64,000 bases of DNA, taken from Maritimibacter sp. GTDB taxonomy: Bacteria; Pseudomonadota; Alphaproteobacteria; Rhodobacterales; Rhodobacteraceae. The position numbers and the translations under genes were made by a program. The notes beneath the pieces are model-generated. The model searched no databases and had not been told where the DNA came from. It saw only the letters and a list, made by a program, of their open reading frames with translations. Positions 17,138-24,986 of the stretch are shown here, piece by piece. Every line of letters starts with the position of its first letter. Position 1 is the stretch's first letter. The stretch lies in contig CP051232.1 in NCBI GenBank assembly GCA_017792445.1, positions 806,001-870,000 on the forward strand, read 5' to 3'.

Positions 17138-17332
17138 TCAGTGTTCTTTCGGAAGCACTGTCGGATGGGGATCGGCGCTGTCGCCGGTCAGACCTGCAAG
17201 ACGGGCCTCCGCCCCGGCAAGCCGGGCCTCCATCGCATCGAAGCGAACCTTCATCTCGCGGCGCATTTCGCGCACTTCCCGCTGAAGTTCGTACAGCATC
17301 ATCACTGTACGGCTTTCCGGTGTTTCCAACAT
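17138..17332 (-). CDS. Small coiled-coil hypothetical protein
   Basis: 64 residues with AAGGAG seven bases before the ATG. Residues about 10-52 form a continuous charged helix (LYELQREVREMRREMKVRFDAMEARLAGAEARLAGL) with a heptad-like pattern, predicted as a coiled coil. No catalytic or membrane segment is visible. It is convergent with prpE and its upstream region is the AT-rich island at 17.4-17.8 kb. Function unknown. Confidence 0.65.
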   Translation of the reverse strand: MLETPESRTVMMLYELQREVREMRREMKVRFDAMEARLAGAEARLAGLTGDSADPHPTVLPKEH

Positions 17333-17852
17333 GAGCCACTCCTTACTGGGACTACCCTAGTTCCGGCGCATTGGCAGCAGCAAGTTACTGCGGGCCGATG
17401 GCAGAAAATTGACGCTAGTATGCGCTATCGAGACAACAACGCGGCAAGTACTACTTGACCATCACACACCCAAAAGTTGTGACTTTCCAGAAAAATTGGT
17501 GAAAAACAACCGAACGTAGATAAATAAAAAATCAGAAAGACTGACGATAAATTGATATCTTGTGAAGTAACTTTGGGAATCATTTCGCCATTTACAGCGA
17601 CACCTAAAATTAATGCTGTGAAAAACCGCCCATTCCCTCTTATCGCGCCAATAATCAGGATTTATACTACATCAAGGACTTCCCCTGATTTGCATGCAGG
17701 TCGGAAAGCTTTGATCTGGCGGGCAAGTCTGGAAAACCAGACCATCCCTTGCCCCGCAGAAACAAAACCCGCTTAGAAAAGCCGCAGAAACATTACATGT
17801 TTGAAGTAACCGGCGAAACAAACTTACTCTGCGGTAGCCGCGCGGCCAACGG
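17333..17852. other. 520-bp AT-rich intergenic island with a nested hairpin
   Basis: Between the nadK stop and the start of the small coiled-coil gene. In 17461-17700 I count 91 G+C in 240 bases (38%), against a strongly GC-rich surrounding. Inside it, GGGCAAG (17721) pairs with CTTGCCC (17748) and TCTGG (17728) with CCAGA (17737) around an AAAA loop. A 52-codon frame with a hydrophobic centre exists on the minus strand at 17425-17583 but has no Shine-Dalgarno, and a 74-codon plus frame at 17552-17776 looks like chance. It may be a regulatory region, a small-RNA gene or a degraded insertion; I cannot assign it. Confidence 0.5.
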
Positions 17853-18611
17853 TCAGACGAATTGTTCGCTGATCAGTCGTTCCTCAAGTCCGTGGCCGGG
17901 ATCGAACATCAGCCGATGGCGGACCGAGCGATCCGCCCGAATCTCGACCGAGGTCACGCGCTCGACCGCACGGCTGTCGGCATCGGCCATGACCGGGCGC
18001 TTCTCGGGCTCCAGAACGTCGAAACGGACCGCCGCTGTCATCGGCAGCAGCGCACCGCGCCAGCGGCGGGGCCGGAACGGCGCGATGGCCGTCAGCGCCA
18101 GCACGTCGGACCCGATCGGCAGGATGGGTCCGTGGGCTGAGTAGTTGTAGGCCGTCGAACCGGCCGGGGTCGACACCAGCGCGCCGTCGCAGACCAGTTC
18201 TTCCATCCGGACCCGCGTGTCGACGGTGATGCGCAGCTTCGCCGCCTGCGGACCGGCGCGCAGCAGCGAGACCTCGTTTATCGCAAGCGCTTCGTGAATC
18301 CGCCCCTCTGGCGTTTCCGCCTTCATGTGAAGCGGGTGGATCACGGTTTCCTCGGCCTGTTCCAAGCGCTCGATCAGGTTGTCGTCGCTGTAGCCGTTCA
18401 TCAGAAAGCCCACGGTGCCCCGGTTCATTCCGTAGACCGGGACATCCAGATGCATGGTGCCGTGCAAGGTCTGAAGCATGAAACCGTCGCCGCCCAGCGC
18501 GACGATCACGTCGGCCTCTTCCAGCTTTGCGGACCCGTAGCGCCCCGCCAGTTCGGTCAGGGCCGTCCGGGCGACCTCGGTATCGTTTGCCACGAAGGCG
18601 ATCTTCTGCAT
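17853..18611 (-). CDS. nadK: NAD kinase
   Basis: 252 residues from the ATG at 18611, which has AAGGAG seven bases upstream; an in-frame ATG nine codons earlier has no such site. The ATP-NAD kinase motif GGDG is at residues 40-43 ([17 protein letters not shown]), followed by [12 protein letters not shown], the conserved NE pair in [11 protein letters not shown], and the glycine-rich [21 protein letters not shown]. The enzyme phosphorylates NAD to NADP. It stands alone, divergent from glyA, with the AT-rich island beyond its 3' end. Confidence 0.95.
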   Translation of the reverse strand: MQKIAFVANDTEVARTALTELAGRYGSAKLEEADVIVALGGDGFMLQTLHGTMHLDVPVYGMNRGTVGFLMNGYSDDNLIERLEQAEETVIHPLHMKAETPEGRIHEALAINEVSLLRAGPQAAKLRITVDTRVRMEELVCDGALVSTPAGSTAYNYSAHGPILPIGSDVLALTAIAPFRPRRWRGALLPMTAAVRFDVLEPEKRPVMADADSRAVERVTSVEIRADRSVRHRLMFDPGHGLEERLISEQFV

Positions 18612-18670
18612 CGGCGCGCTCCTTGGGTCAGATTGCAAGCGAGGAAAGAAAACACAAGGAAAACCGCCCG

Positions 18671-18733
18671 ATGCCGCGCAAGCGACACGGCGCGTCGTTT
18701 AGGGGGCTTCATACCGGGGCCGCGGTGCGGTAA
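18671..18733 (+). CDS. Candidate 20-codon leader ORF before glyA
   Basis: ATG at 18671 opens a 20-codon basic frame ([20 protein letters not shown]) ending at TAA 18731-18733, with AAGGA about ten bases upstream. It lies entirely in the glyA leader, 41 bases before the glyA start. A regulatory peptide is possible but there is no run of glycine or serine codons to suggest attenuation. Chance is a fair alternative. Confidence 0.2.
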   Translation: MPRKRHGASFRGLHTGAAVR

Positions 18734-18774
18734 GAGGCCGGGCAAATCCAAGGCTGCCCGAAGGGAAAGTACCC

Positions 18775-20070
18775 ATGAACGCGCCACACCGCGATTCCGG
18801 CTTCTTCACCGAAAACCTCTCTGACCGCGACCCCGAACTGTTCGGCGCAATCCAGGACGAACTGGGGCGTCAGCAGGACGAGATCGAACTGATCGCCTCC
18901 GAGAACATCGTCTCGCTGGCCGTCCTGCAGGCGCAGGGCTCGATCATGACCAACAAGTACGCCGAAGGCTATCCGGGCAAGCGCTATTACGGCGGCTGCC
19001 AGTATGTCGACGTGGCCGAGACGCTGGCCATCGAGCGCGCCAAGGAACTGTTCGGCGCGGGCTTTGCCAACGTGCAGCCGAACTCGGGTTCGCAGATGAA
19101 CCAGGCCGTGTTCCTGGCGCTGCTTCAACCGGGCGACACCTTCATGGGGCTCGACCTGAACTCGGGCGGCCACTTGACCCACGGCTCGCCGGTCAACATG
19201 TCCGGCAAGTGGTTCAACGTCGTGTCTTACGGCGTCCGCCAGCAGGACAACCTGCTGGACATGGACGAGATCCGCGCCAAGGCGCTGGAACACAAGCCGA
19301 AGCTGATCCTCGCCGGCGGCACCGCCTATTCGCGCGAGTGGGACTGGGCCGCGTTCCGCGCCATCGCGGACGAGGTCGGCGCCTACCTGCACGTGGACAT
19401 GGCGCATATCGCGGGCCTCGTGGCCGGTGGCGTACATGCCTCGCCGGTTCCGCACGCCCACGTCGTCACCTCGACCACGCACAAATCGCTGCGTGGTCCG
19501 CGCGGCGGCCTGATCCTGACCAATGACGAGGCGATCGCGAAGAAGATCAACTCGGCCGTGTTCCCCGGTCTGCAGGGCGGGCCGCTGATGCACGCCATCG
19601 CGGGCAAGGCCGTCGCCTTTGCCGAGGCGCTGCGCCCCGAGTTCAAGGACTATGCCGCGCAGGTGAAGGCCAACGCGCGCGCAATGGCCGACCAGCTGAT
19701 GAAGGGCGGCATCGACATCGTGTCGGGCGGCACCGACAATCACCTGATGCTGGCCGACCTGCGTCCCAAGGGCGTCACCGGCAAGGCCGCCGAGGCCGCG
19801 CTGGGCCGCGCGCACATCACCTGCAACAAGAACGGCGTGCCCTTCGATCCGGAGAAGCCCTTCGTGACCTCGGGCATCCGTCTGGGCACCCCCGCCGGGA
19901 CCACCCGCGGTTTCGGCGAGCCGGAGTTCCGCCAGATCGCCGATTGGATCGTCGAGGTGATCGACGGGCTGGCCGCGAATGGCGAGGACGGCAACGCCGA
20001 GGTCGAGGACAAGGTGAAGGCGGAAGTCACCGCGCTGTGCCGCAAGTTCCCGATCTACCCGACTCTCTGA
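18775..20070 (+). CDS. glyA: Serine hydroxymethyltransferase
   Basis: 431 residues, the standard bacterial length. N-terminal [20 protein letters not shown], the tetrahydrofolate/PLP region [15 protein letters not shown], and the PLP-lysine motif [16 protein letters not shown] (Lys237) are all intact, as is the C-terminal [16 protein letters not shown]. The enzyme interconverts serine and glycine while charging THF with a one-carbon unit. It is preceded by AAGGGA and followed by a terminator within ten bases of the stop. The leader (18612-18774) contains a GGGCA/TGCCC hairpin, but I could not match a known riboswitch. Confidence 0.97.
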   Translation: MNAPHRDSGFFTENLSDRDPELFGAIQDELGRQQDEIELIASENIVSLAVLQAQGSIMTNKYAEGYPGKRYYGGCQYVDVAETLAIERAKELFGAGFANVQPNSGSQMNQAVFLALLQPGDTFMGLDLNSGGHLTHGSPVNMSGKWFNVVSYGVRQQDNLLDMDEIRAKALEHKPKLILAGGTAYSREWDWAAFRAIADEVGAYLHVDMAHIAGLVAGGVHASPVPHAHVVTSTTHKSLRGPRGGLILTNDEAIAKKINSAVFPGLQGGPLMHAIAGKAVAFAEALRPEFKDYAAQVKANARAMADQLMKGGIDIVSGGTDNHLMLADLRPKGVTGKAAEAALGRAHITCNKNGVPFDPEKPFVTSGIRLGTPAGTTRGFGEPEFRQIADWIVEVIDGLAANGEDGNAEVEDKVKAEVTALCRKFPIYPTL

Positions 20071-20077
20071 CACTTCG

Positions 20078-20106
20078 AACCCCCGCGCCTAACGCGTGGG
20101 GGTTTT
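20078..20106 (+). terminator. Intrinsic terminator after glyA
   Basis: AACCCCCGCG pairs with CGCGTGGGGGTT (one bulge) across CCTAA, followed by TTTTCC. It lies seven bases after the glyA stop and ends 22 bases before the next start codon. Confidence 0.8.
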
Positions 20107-20128
20107 CCGTTTCCGGGGAGGACCCGCC

Positions 20129-20764
20129 ATGGACCGCCCCGCGGCCGTCATCTATGACTGCGAGTTCCTGACGGCAGAAGGCGCCATGCGGCGCAACTGG
20201 TGTGGTCCGCACGATCCCGACCCGCTGCTGGCGCAGATCGGCGCGGTGCGGCTGGGGCTGGATGACGACTTTCCGGTGCTCGACACACTGAGGGTCTTCG
20301 TGGCGCCGCTGGACCGCTTTGGCGCGCCTTGCAGCCTCGACCCCTATTTCACCGATCTGACCGGCATCACGTCCGAGACCCTCGCCGCCGAAGGTCTTCC
20401 CCTGACGGAAGCGCTGCATCGCTTCGCAAGCTTCGTCCACGAGGCCCCGATGTGGGCGTGGGGCAAGGACGAACTGACGGCCATTGGCATCAGCTGCTTC
20501 GTCGCTGGGATCGCCCCGCCGTTCCCCGCGAACCGCTTCGGCAATGCGGCGCGGCTTCTGCTGAAGACGGGAATGCCGCCCGATGCGGTGACGACCACCC
20601 AAAGCAACAAGCTGGCGGATTGGCACGGCATCGAGGTGCCCGGCCGCCGTGCCCACGATGCATTGGACGATGCGCTTTCGGTGGCGCACACGCTGCGCCA
20701 CCATCTGCGGACCGGCGCACTGACGCCCGAAGACCTTCTCGACACCGCGACGCAACCCGACTGA
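20129..20764 (+). CDS. DEDDh-type 3'-5' exonuclease (DnaQ-like)
   Basis: 211 residues; GGGGAGGA lies about six bases before the ATG. Exonuclease motifs of the DnaQ/RNase T fold are visible. ExoI is AVIYDCEFL (Asp and Glu, about 8-14), ExoII lies around FASFVHEAPMWAWGKDE, and ExoIII is AHDALDDALSVAHTLRHHL with the paired His and Asp (about 181-199). The protein stands alone without a polymerase module, so it is an RNase T- or DnaQ-like accessory nuclease, and its substrate (DNA or RNA) is open. It follows glyA but is separated from it by a terminator. Confidence 0.8.
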   Translation: MDRPAAVIYDCEFLTAEGAMRRNWCGPHDPDPLLAQIGAVRLGLDDDFPVLDTLRVFVAPLDRFGAPCSLDPYFTDLTGITSETLAAEGLPLTEALHRFASFVHEAPMWAWGKDELTAIGISCFVAGIAPPFPANRFGNAARLLLKTGMPPDAVTTTQSNKLADWHGIEVPGRRAHDALDDALSVAHTLRHHLRTGALTPEDLLDTATQPD

Positions 20765-20829
20765 GCGTCGCGCGGGCTTGGCAAGCCCGCCATGCGCGTG
20801 TTCTCCTGCCCGCAACAAAGGAGACACCC

Positions 20830-21234
20830 ATGGAACTCACCCCCACCGGCGCCCGCGCCTCGATCACGCCTCCCGCCGAATACTTCACTGGCCGCGTGCG
20901 GCAGGATCCCATCGTAGACGCGCCGGAACCGGCCCGCGTCCGGGCGGCCTATGTCACCTTCGAACCGCGCGCCCGCACCGCTTGGCACACGCATCCGCTG
21001 GGCCAGACGCTGCACGTCGTGTCGGGGTCGGGCCTGTTTCAGACCGAAGGCGAGAAGATCCAGGTGATCCGCCCCGGCGACACGATCTGGATTCCGCCCG
21101 GGGAACGCCACTGGCACGGCGCGGGGCCGGACACCGCGATGTGCCACCTAGCGATTCACGAGGCGCTGGACGGCAAGCACATCGACTGGGAACAGCACGT
21201 CACGGACGAAGAATACGACGGGGCGCGGGCCTAA
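20830..21234 (+). CDS. Cupin-domain protein (carboxymuconolactone/quercetinase-like)
   Basis: 134 residues, a single small beta-barrel cupin. Metal-binding motifs are AWHTHPLGQTLHVVSGSG (about 53-70, the G-x5-HxHx3-4E-type motif) and WIPPGERHWHGAG (about 88-100). It has AAGGAG nine bases before its ATG. The HWHGA ending resembles cupins fused or linked to carboxymuconolactone decarboxylases and small tautomerases. The exact reaction is unknown. It converges with, and overlaps by four bases, the next minus-strand gene. Confidence 0.88.
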   Translation: MELTPTGARASITPPAEYFTGRVRQDPIVDAPEPARVRAAYVTFEPRARTAWHTHPLGQTLHVVSGSGLFQTEGEKIQVIRPGDTIWIPPGERHWHGAGPDTAMCHLAIHEALDGKHIDWEQHVTDEEYDGARA

Positions 21235-21605
21235 AGGTTGCCGGACCAGACCAGCCACGCGATGAACGCGCCGGCGACGATCAGCAGGTTCATCGCGATG
21301 CCCGCGACCATCCGCAGCGCCGCGTCCCGCCGTTGTTGCGACAGGTCGACGCCGCGCGCCCAGCGCTCGCACCGCGTCGCGGCGACGTCCAGCCCGTCGG
21401 CATCGACCTGAGCCGCCAGCTTGGGATGCGCGGCGAGCTGCTGCGCCGCCACAAGCTTGCCCGCCTCGACCCGCACCCAGTGCGGCAGGCGGCGCTTGCC
21501 GTGGCGCAGCTTTTCTTCCAGCCCGTCGCCACGGATCTTCAGTTTCTTCTCGAACAAGGTCGCCAGCGCGGCGGACCGCGCGTTCAGACCATCGGTCATG
21601 TTCAT
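21231..21605 (-). CDS. Hypothetical protein with one C-terminal membrane helix
   Basis: 124 residues. The first 95 residues are charged, with many Arg, Lys and Ala, and are followed by a single hydrophobic helix (about 99-119, MVAGIAMNLLIVAGAFIAWLVW). It looks like a tail-anchored cytoplasmic domain. I do not recognise the family. The ATG at 21605 or the one two codons later at 21599 could be used; a G-rich stretch upstream may act as ribosome-binding site. The 3' end overlaps the cupin gene by four bases, and the 5' end is divergent from the alpha/beta hydrolase at 21695. Confidence 0.7.
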   Translation of the reverse strand: MNMTDGLNARSAALATLFEKKLKIRGDGLEEKLRHGKRRLPHWVRVEAGKLVAAQQLAAHPKLAAQVDADGLDVAATRCERWARGVDLSQQRRDAALRMVAGIAMNLLIVAGAFIAWLVWSGNL

Positions 21606-21694
21606 TGCCCAACCCCCCGGTGTGCAGCAGACCCAAGACTACCCGGCCACCGCGGGCCCTTTCCACCCCTGCCCCCCGGCGCTATGGATCGGCC

Positions 21695-22453
21695 ATGCTA
21701 AACACCGTTCTCACTGGCGCACCGACGCAACACCCGCCGCTTCTGATCGTGCATGGCCTGTTCGGCTCGGCGCGGAACTGGGGCGCGATCGCCAAGCGCA
21801 TGGCCGAATCGCGACAGGTGATCACGGTCGACATGCGCAACCACGGGCAAAGCCCGCGCGCGGACAACCAAAGCTATCACGACATGGCGGGCGATCTGGC
21901 CGAGGTGATCATGGCGCACGGTGGGCACGCGGACGTCGTTGGGCATTCGATGGGAGGCAAGGCGGCGATGGTGCTGACGCTGACGCGCCCGGAGCTGGTG
22001 CGCCGGCTGCTGGTGGGGGACATCGCGCCGGTGGCCTATTCGCATTCTCAAAGCCACCTGATCGCCGCGATGCGGGGCGTGGACCTGTCAGCCGTCTCTA
22101 CGCGCAGCGACGCCGACCGGGCGCTGCAATCCGAGGTTACCGACCGGGGCACCCGCGCGTTCCTGCTGCAGTCGCTGGACGTGAAAGAGAAGATGTGGCG
22201 GCTGAATCTGGACGTGCTCGACGCCGAGATGTCGGGCATCACCGGCTGGCCGAAGATCGACGGACAGGTGGAAACCCCCGCATTGTTCCTGTCCGGCGCC
22301 GAAAGCGACTATGTGCTTCCCGAGCATCGTGAGCGGATCAAGGGCTACTTCCCCAATGCCCGCTTCGCCAAGCTTCCCGGCGCGGGCCACTGGCTGCACG
22401 CAGACAAGCCGCGCGAGTTCGTGGCAACCCTGCACACTTGGTTCGACGCCTAG
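21695..22453 (+). CDS. Alpha/beta-hydrolase fold esterase (YbfF-like)
   Basis: 252 residues from the ATG at 21695; a longer frame from 21605 adds a proline-rich leader overlapping the divergent gene's start. The oxyanion-hole segment LLIVHGLFGSARNWG, the nucleophile elbow VVGHSMGGKAAM (Ser near residue 96), the acid in LSGAESDYV and the catalytic His in GAGHWLHADKP form a complete triad. It is closest in pattern to YbfF-type short-chain esterases. The natural substrate is unknown. It ends four bases past the 3' end of the small membrane gene on the other strand. Confidence 0.9.
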   Translation: MLNTVLTGAPTQHPPLLIVHGLFGSARNWGAIAKRMAESRQVITVDMRNHGQSPRADNQSYHDMAGDLAEVIMAHGGHADVVGHSMGGKAAMVLTLTRPELVRRLLVGDIAPVAYSHSQSHLIAAMRGVDLSAVSTRSDADRALQSEVTDRGTRAFLLQSLDVKEKMWRLNLDVLDAEMSGITGWPKIDGQVETPALFLSGAESDYVLPEHRERIKGYFPNARFAKLPGAGHWLHADKPREFVATLHTWFDA

Positions 22454-22629
22454 GACGACAGCGCCCGCGCGATCAGCCACGACGCGGGCACCGACACCAC
22501 CAGACCCAGTGCCGCCGCCGTGACCAGCGGAACAAGCGTGTCGTATCCGGTGACAAGCGCCACCACCACGAAGGTCCCCATCAGTGTTGTCGCGATCATC
22601 GAGAACAAGGTCATCGCCAGCCTGAGCAT
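22450..22629 (-). CDS. Small two-helix membrane protein
   Basis: 59 residues from the ATG at 22629, which has GGAGG five bases upstream; a longer open frame extends to 22845 but is non-hydrophobic and covers the promoter of the next gene. Two hydrophobic helices occupy about residues 4-27 and 30-55 (MTLFSMIATTLMGTFVVVAL and VTAAALGLVVSVPASWLIA). Similar short proteins in Rhodobacterales are sometimes mislabelled CTP synthetase, but there is no enzyme domain here. Function unknown. Confidence 0.7.
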   Translation of the reverse strand: MLRLAMTLFSMIATTLMGTFVVVALVTGYDTLVPLVTAAALGLVVSVPASWLIARALSS

Positions 22630-22847
22630 CCCGGCCTCCATCCTGCGTTTCAGTCTCGGGCGCGAACATGCATTCACGGAAAAGAATGTTTCGTTGACGC
22701 AGATCAAGCCCGCGCCGACGCTCTTGGCACTCGCATAAAGAGAGCCGGCAGATACCGAATCCCGTTCAAATTCCGGACAACCTGACTTGCCTGAACACAA
22801 AGGGTCATGCGAAAATCGCTGCAAGTGCATTTTCGGAGGCTTCATCC

Positions 22848-23459
22848 ATGTTCGTCAAAGACTTGACCCTTGCCCTCGGCCTGGCTTTGGCCGCTGTCGC
22901 CGGCCCCACCCACGCGCAGGACGGAACCCTGTGGAAGTCGGTGGGCGACTGGGACATCTCGGTCGATGCGACCATCGGCAATGGCTGCTACGCATTGGCA
23001 TCCTGGAACGGTGGCACCGTGCTTCGCATCGGCCGCAATCCCGAGAAGGACAATTTCTATTTTCTGATTGGTAACGACAAATGGACCTCGCTGCGGGACG
23101 AGCAGGCGTATGACCTGCAAATCCGGTTCGGCAGCCGGCCTGTCTGGGACGTTTCGGCCACCGGGCTTCAGTTCAACCCGGGCGAGACCGTCTATCTGCA
23201 CGCTCAGTCGACCAAGATGGAATTCATCAACGAATTCCAGGCCGCGCTGAACATGTCTATCTCTTACAACGGCGCCGAAATCGACAATCTGAAGCTGACC
23301 GGATCGCGCCGGGCGTGGGACGAGGTCGAGAACTGCCAGCGCGAGCAATCGCGCGTCGCGCCGCGGCTTGAAGATGAAACGGCCGGCGATCCGTTCTCGG
23401 ACGATCCGTTCTCGACGGGCGGACAGTCGAAGAACAGCGGCTCGAAAAAGCGGAACTAA
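22848..23459 (+). CDS. Secreted hypothetical protein
   Basis: 203 residues. A classical signal peptide covers about residues 1-23 (LALGLALAAVAGPTHA, cleavage before QDG). The mature part has a soluble domain with WKSVGDWDISVDATIGNGCY and two cysteines that could form a disulfide. The C-terminus is polar and disordered, with a small tandem repeat DPFSDDPFS and a lysine-rich end. I do not recognise a characterised family; alternating strands suggest a beta-rich fold. GGAGG precedes the ATG. It overlaps the acylphosphatase gene tail to tail by four bases. Confidence 0.75.
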   Translation: MFVKDLTLALGLALAAVAGPTHAQDGTLWKSVGDWDISVDATIGNGCYALASWNGGTVLRIGRNPEKDNFYFLIGNDKWTSLRDEQAYDLQIRFGSRPVWDVSATGLQFNPGETVYLHAQSTKMEFINEFQAALNMSISYNGAEIDNLKLTGSRRAWDEVENCQREQSRVAPRLEDETAGDPFSDDPFSTGGQSKNSGSKKRN

Positions 23460-23743
23460 CGGCGGATCTCGAAACCGCCGGCGGACTCTCCGTCGGCGGC
23501 GATCGTGGCGCTGCGGGTTTCCACCGCGTCCACCCGGGCGCGGTCCGGGCCTTGGTGCAACAGGTCGACCATTCTTTTGACGGTTGCCTCGGGTCCGACC
23601 AGCAGCGCGCGCACCGCTCCGTCGGGCTCGTTCCGGACCCAGCCCCGCAGGCCCAGCGCGACGGCCTGTTCCCGTGTCCAGGCGCGGAACCAGACACCCT
23701 GCACCTTGCCGGTCACCCGCGCCTCGATCAGCGTGTCGGCCAC
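23456..23743 (-). CDS. Acylphosphatase
   Basis: 95 residues, the usual size for this small ferredoxin-like enzyme. The signature GKVQGVWFRAWTREQA (about 12-27) holds the catalytic Arg, and the catalytic Asn is in GLRGWVRNEPDGAVRALLVG. It hydrolyses carboxyl-phosphate bonds such as acetyl phosphate. The adjacent DUF4389 gene lies five bases upstream on the same strand, so the two are probably co-transcribed. Confidence 0.93.
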   Translation of the reverse strand: MADTLIEARVTGKVQGVWFRAWTREQAVALGLRGWVRNEPDGAVRALLVGPEATVKRMVDLLHQGPDRARVDAVETRSATIAADGESAGGFEIRR

Positions 23744-23748
23744 CGGTC

Positions 23749-24054
23749 TCAGTCCAGCTCGGTCCAGGGCCAGGGCTTCACGTCGCTTGCCGCGGTCTGA
23801 TAGCGCGCGGCCTTGGCGATCCAGATGCCTAGCGACTCGCCGAACTCGGCCAGACGCGGGTTCGGCTCGCCCTTGTTGATCACCATCACGACGAACTGGA
23901 TCACCGTCGCAACGCCAAGCACCGTGCTGGCCAGCGACAGCATCACCCAGATCAGGATCATGAAGACCAGCCGGATGAACAGGCCATCCTTCTCACGCGG
24001 TTCGAACTGAGGGCCGCTCACACGCCCTTGGAACTTGTCATGTTCATCGCTCAT
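23749..24054 (-). CDS. DUF4389-type membrane protein
   Basis: 101 residues from the ATG at 24054, with GGAGG seven bases upstream. A polar N-terminus is followed by one long or two short hydrophobic helices (about 28-62, LFIRLVFMILIWVMLSLAST then VLGVATVIQFVVMVI) and a C-terminal segment RYQTAASDVKPWPWTELD. The layout matches the DUF4389 family of small inner-membrane proteins of unknown function. It is transcribed just ahead of the acylphosphatase gene. Confidence 0.75.
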   Translation of the reverse strand: MSDEHDKFQGRVSGPQFEPREKDGLFIRLVFMILIWVMLSLASTVLGVATVIQFVVMVINKGEPNPRLAEFGESLGIWIAKAARYQTAASDVKPWPWTELD

Positions 24055-24199
24055 CGCACCGCCTCCACGACCCATCGGATTCGGCGCTCATGTTAGGCGG
24101 GTGGCGGACGGACGCAAGATCGGCAGGTACGGGCCCTTTCCGTCGCAGAAGCTTCACATGGCGCGGCTAAGCCAATGGCAGCACAGGGAGACCGTCGCC

Positions 24200-24823
24200 A
24201 TGCCAACCAACTACGACCTAGACAAAGCCTATGAAATTGACGGCCCAGAGGATGCAAAGCGTCTGTACGGGAACTGGGCGGCCAGCTACGACGACAGCTT
24301 TGGCGAGGGCTGGGGCTATGTCGCGCCGCGCGAGATCGCCCACATTTTCCTGTCGGACATGCGCGAGAACCAGCCCGTTCTGGACATCGGCGCCGGGACC
24401 GGACTTGTCGCCGAGCACCTGCGCGACCTGACGGTCGACGGCATCGACATCGCGCCCGAGATGTTGGCCCGCGCCGAGGCGAAGGGCCTTTACCGCCGCC
24501 GCATCCTTGGCGACCTGACGCAAACGCTTCAGATGCCGGACGGGGTCTATGGCGGTGTGGTGTCCTGCGGGACCTTCACCCATGGCCACGTCGGGCCGGT
24601 CTGCCTGCCCGAATTGCTGCGCGTCACCCGCGCGGGGGCGCTGTTCGCCTGCGGTACCATCCCGGCGGTGCTGGATGGCATGGGCTTCGGTTCTGCGCTG
24701 GCGACGCTTGTGGCGCAGGGCGCGATCACGCCCGTCACCTTCCGCGAGATCGCGATCTACGAGGGCGCGGACCACCCGCACAAGGACGACCGGGGACTGG
24801 TCATGGTGTTCCGCAAGCTCTGA
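24200..24823 (+). CDS. Class I SAM-dependent methyltransferase
   Basis: 207 residues from the ATG at 24200, with GGGAG nine bases upstream. An N-terminal cap (YGNWAASYDDSFGEGWGYVAP) leads to the SAM-binding motif I VLDIGAGTGLVAEHL, then motif II DGIDIAPEMLARA, and motif IV near VVSCGTFTHGHV. The fold and N-terminal YGNWAxxYD pattern place it with small-molecule methyltransferases of the UbiE/WBSCR27-like type. The acceptor is unknown. It is followed by a CGCCATGCA/TGCATGGCG hairpin. Confidence 0.88.
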   Translation: MPTNYDLDKAYEIDGPEDAKRLYGNWAASYDDSFGEGWGYVAPREIAHIFLSDMRENQPVLDIGAGTGLVAEHLRDLTVDGIDIAPEMLARAEAKGLYRRRILGDLTQTLQMPDGVYGGVVSCGTFTHGHVGPVCLPELLRVTRAGALFACGTIPAVLDGMGFGSALATLVAQGAITPVTFREIAIYEGADHPHKDDRGLVMVFRKL

Positions 24824-24842
24824 CTTCCCACGCCCGTCAGCG

Positions 24843-24865
24843 CGCCATGCAATCCGTGCATGGCG
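24843..24865. other. Perfect 9-bp hairpin between methyltransferase and MFS genes
   Basis: CGCCATGCA (24843-24851) and TGCATGGCG (24857-24865) form a perfect stem with loop ATCCG, 20 bases after the methyltransferase stop. No U-tract follows, so it may be a weak terminator, a transcript-stabilising element or an operator for the MFS gene. Confidence 0.4.
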
Positions 24866-24986
24866 GCCATCCAATTTCCATGCTGATCGCATGCTTGCCC
24901 CAAAGCTGTGCCCCAGATAGCTCTTTCGTCAGGGAGATGCGAAACACGGGATCTTCCGGTCCCCCAAGCTCGGAAAGCAGGTCACT

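Noticed and set aside
17552-17776. A 74-codon plus-strand frame in the AT-rich island
   Set aside because: No ribosome-binding site, no domain, a low-complexity composition, and it spans the nested hairpin.
18612-18774. A riboswitch (SAM, THF or glycine type) in the glyA leader
   Set aside because: Only a 5-6 bp GGGCA/TGCCC stem is visible. I could not match the conserved cores of known riboswitches. A covariance-model search would settle it.
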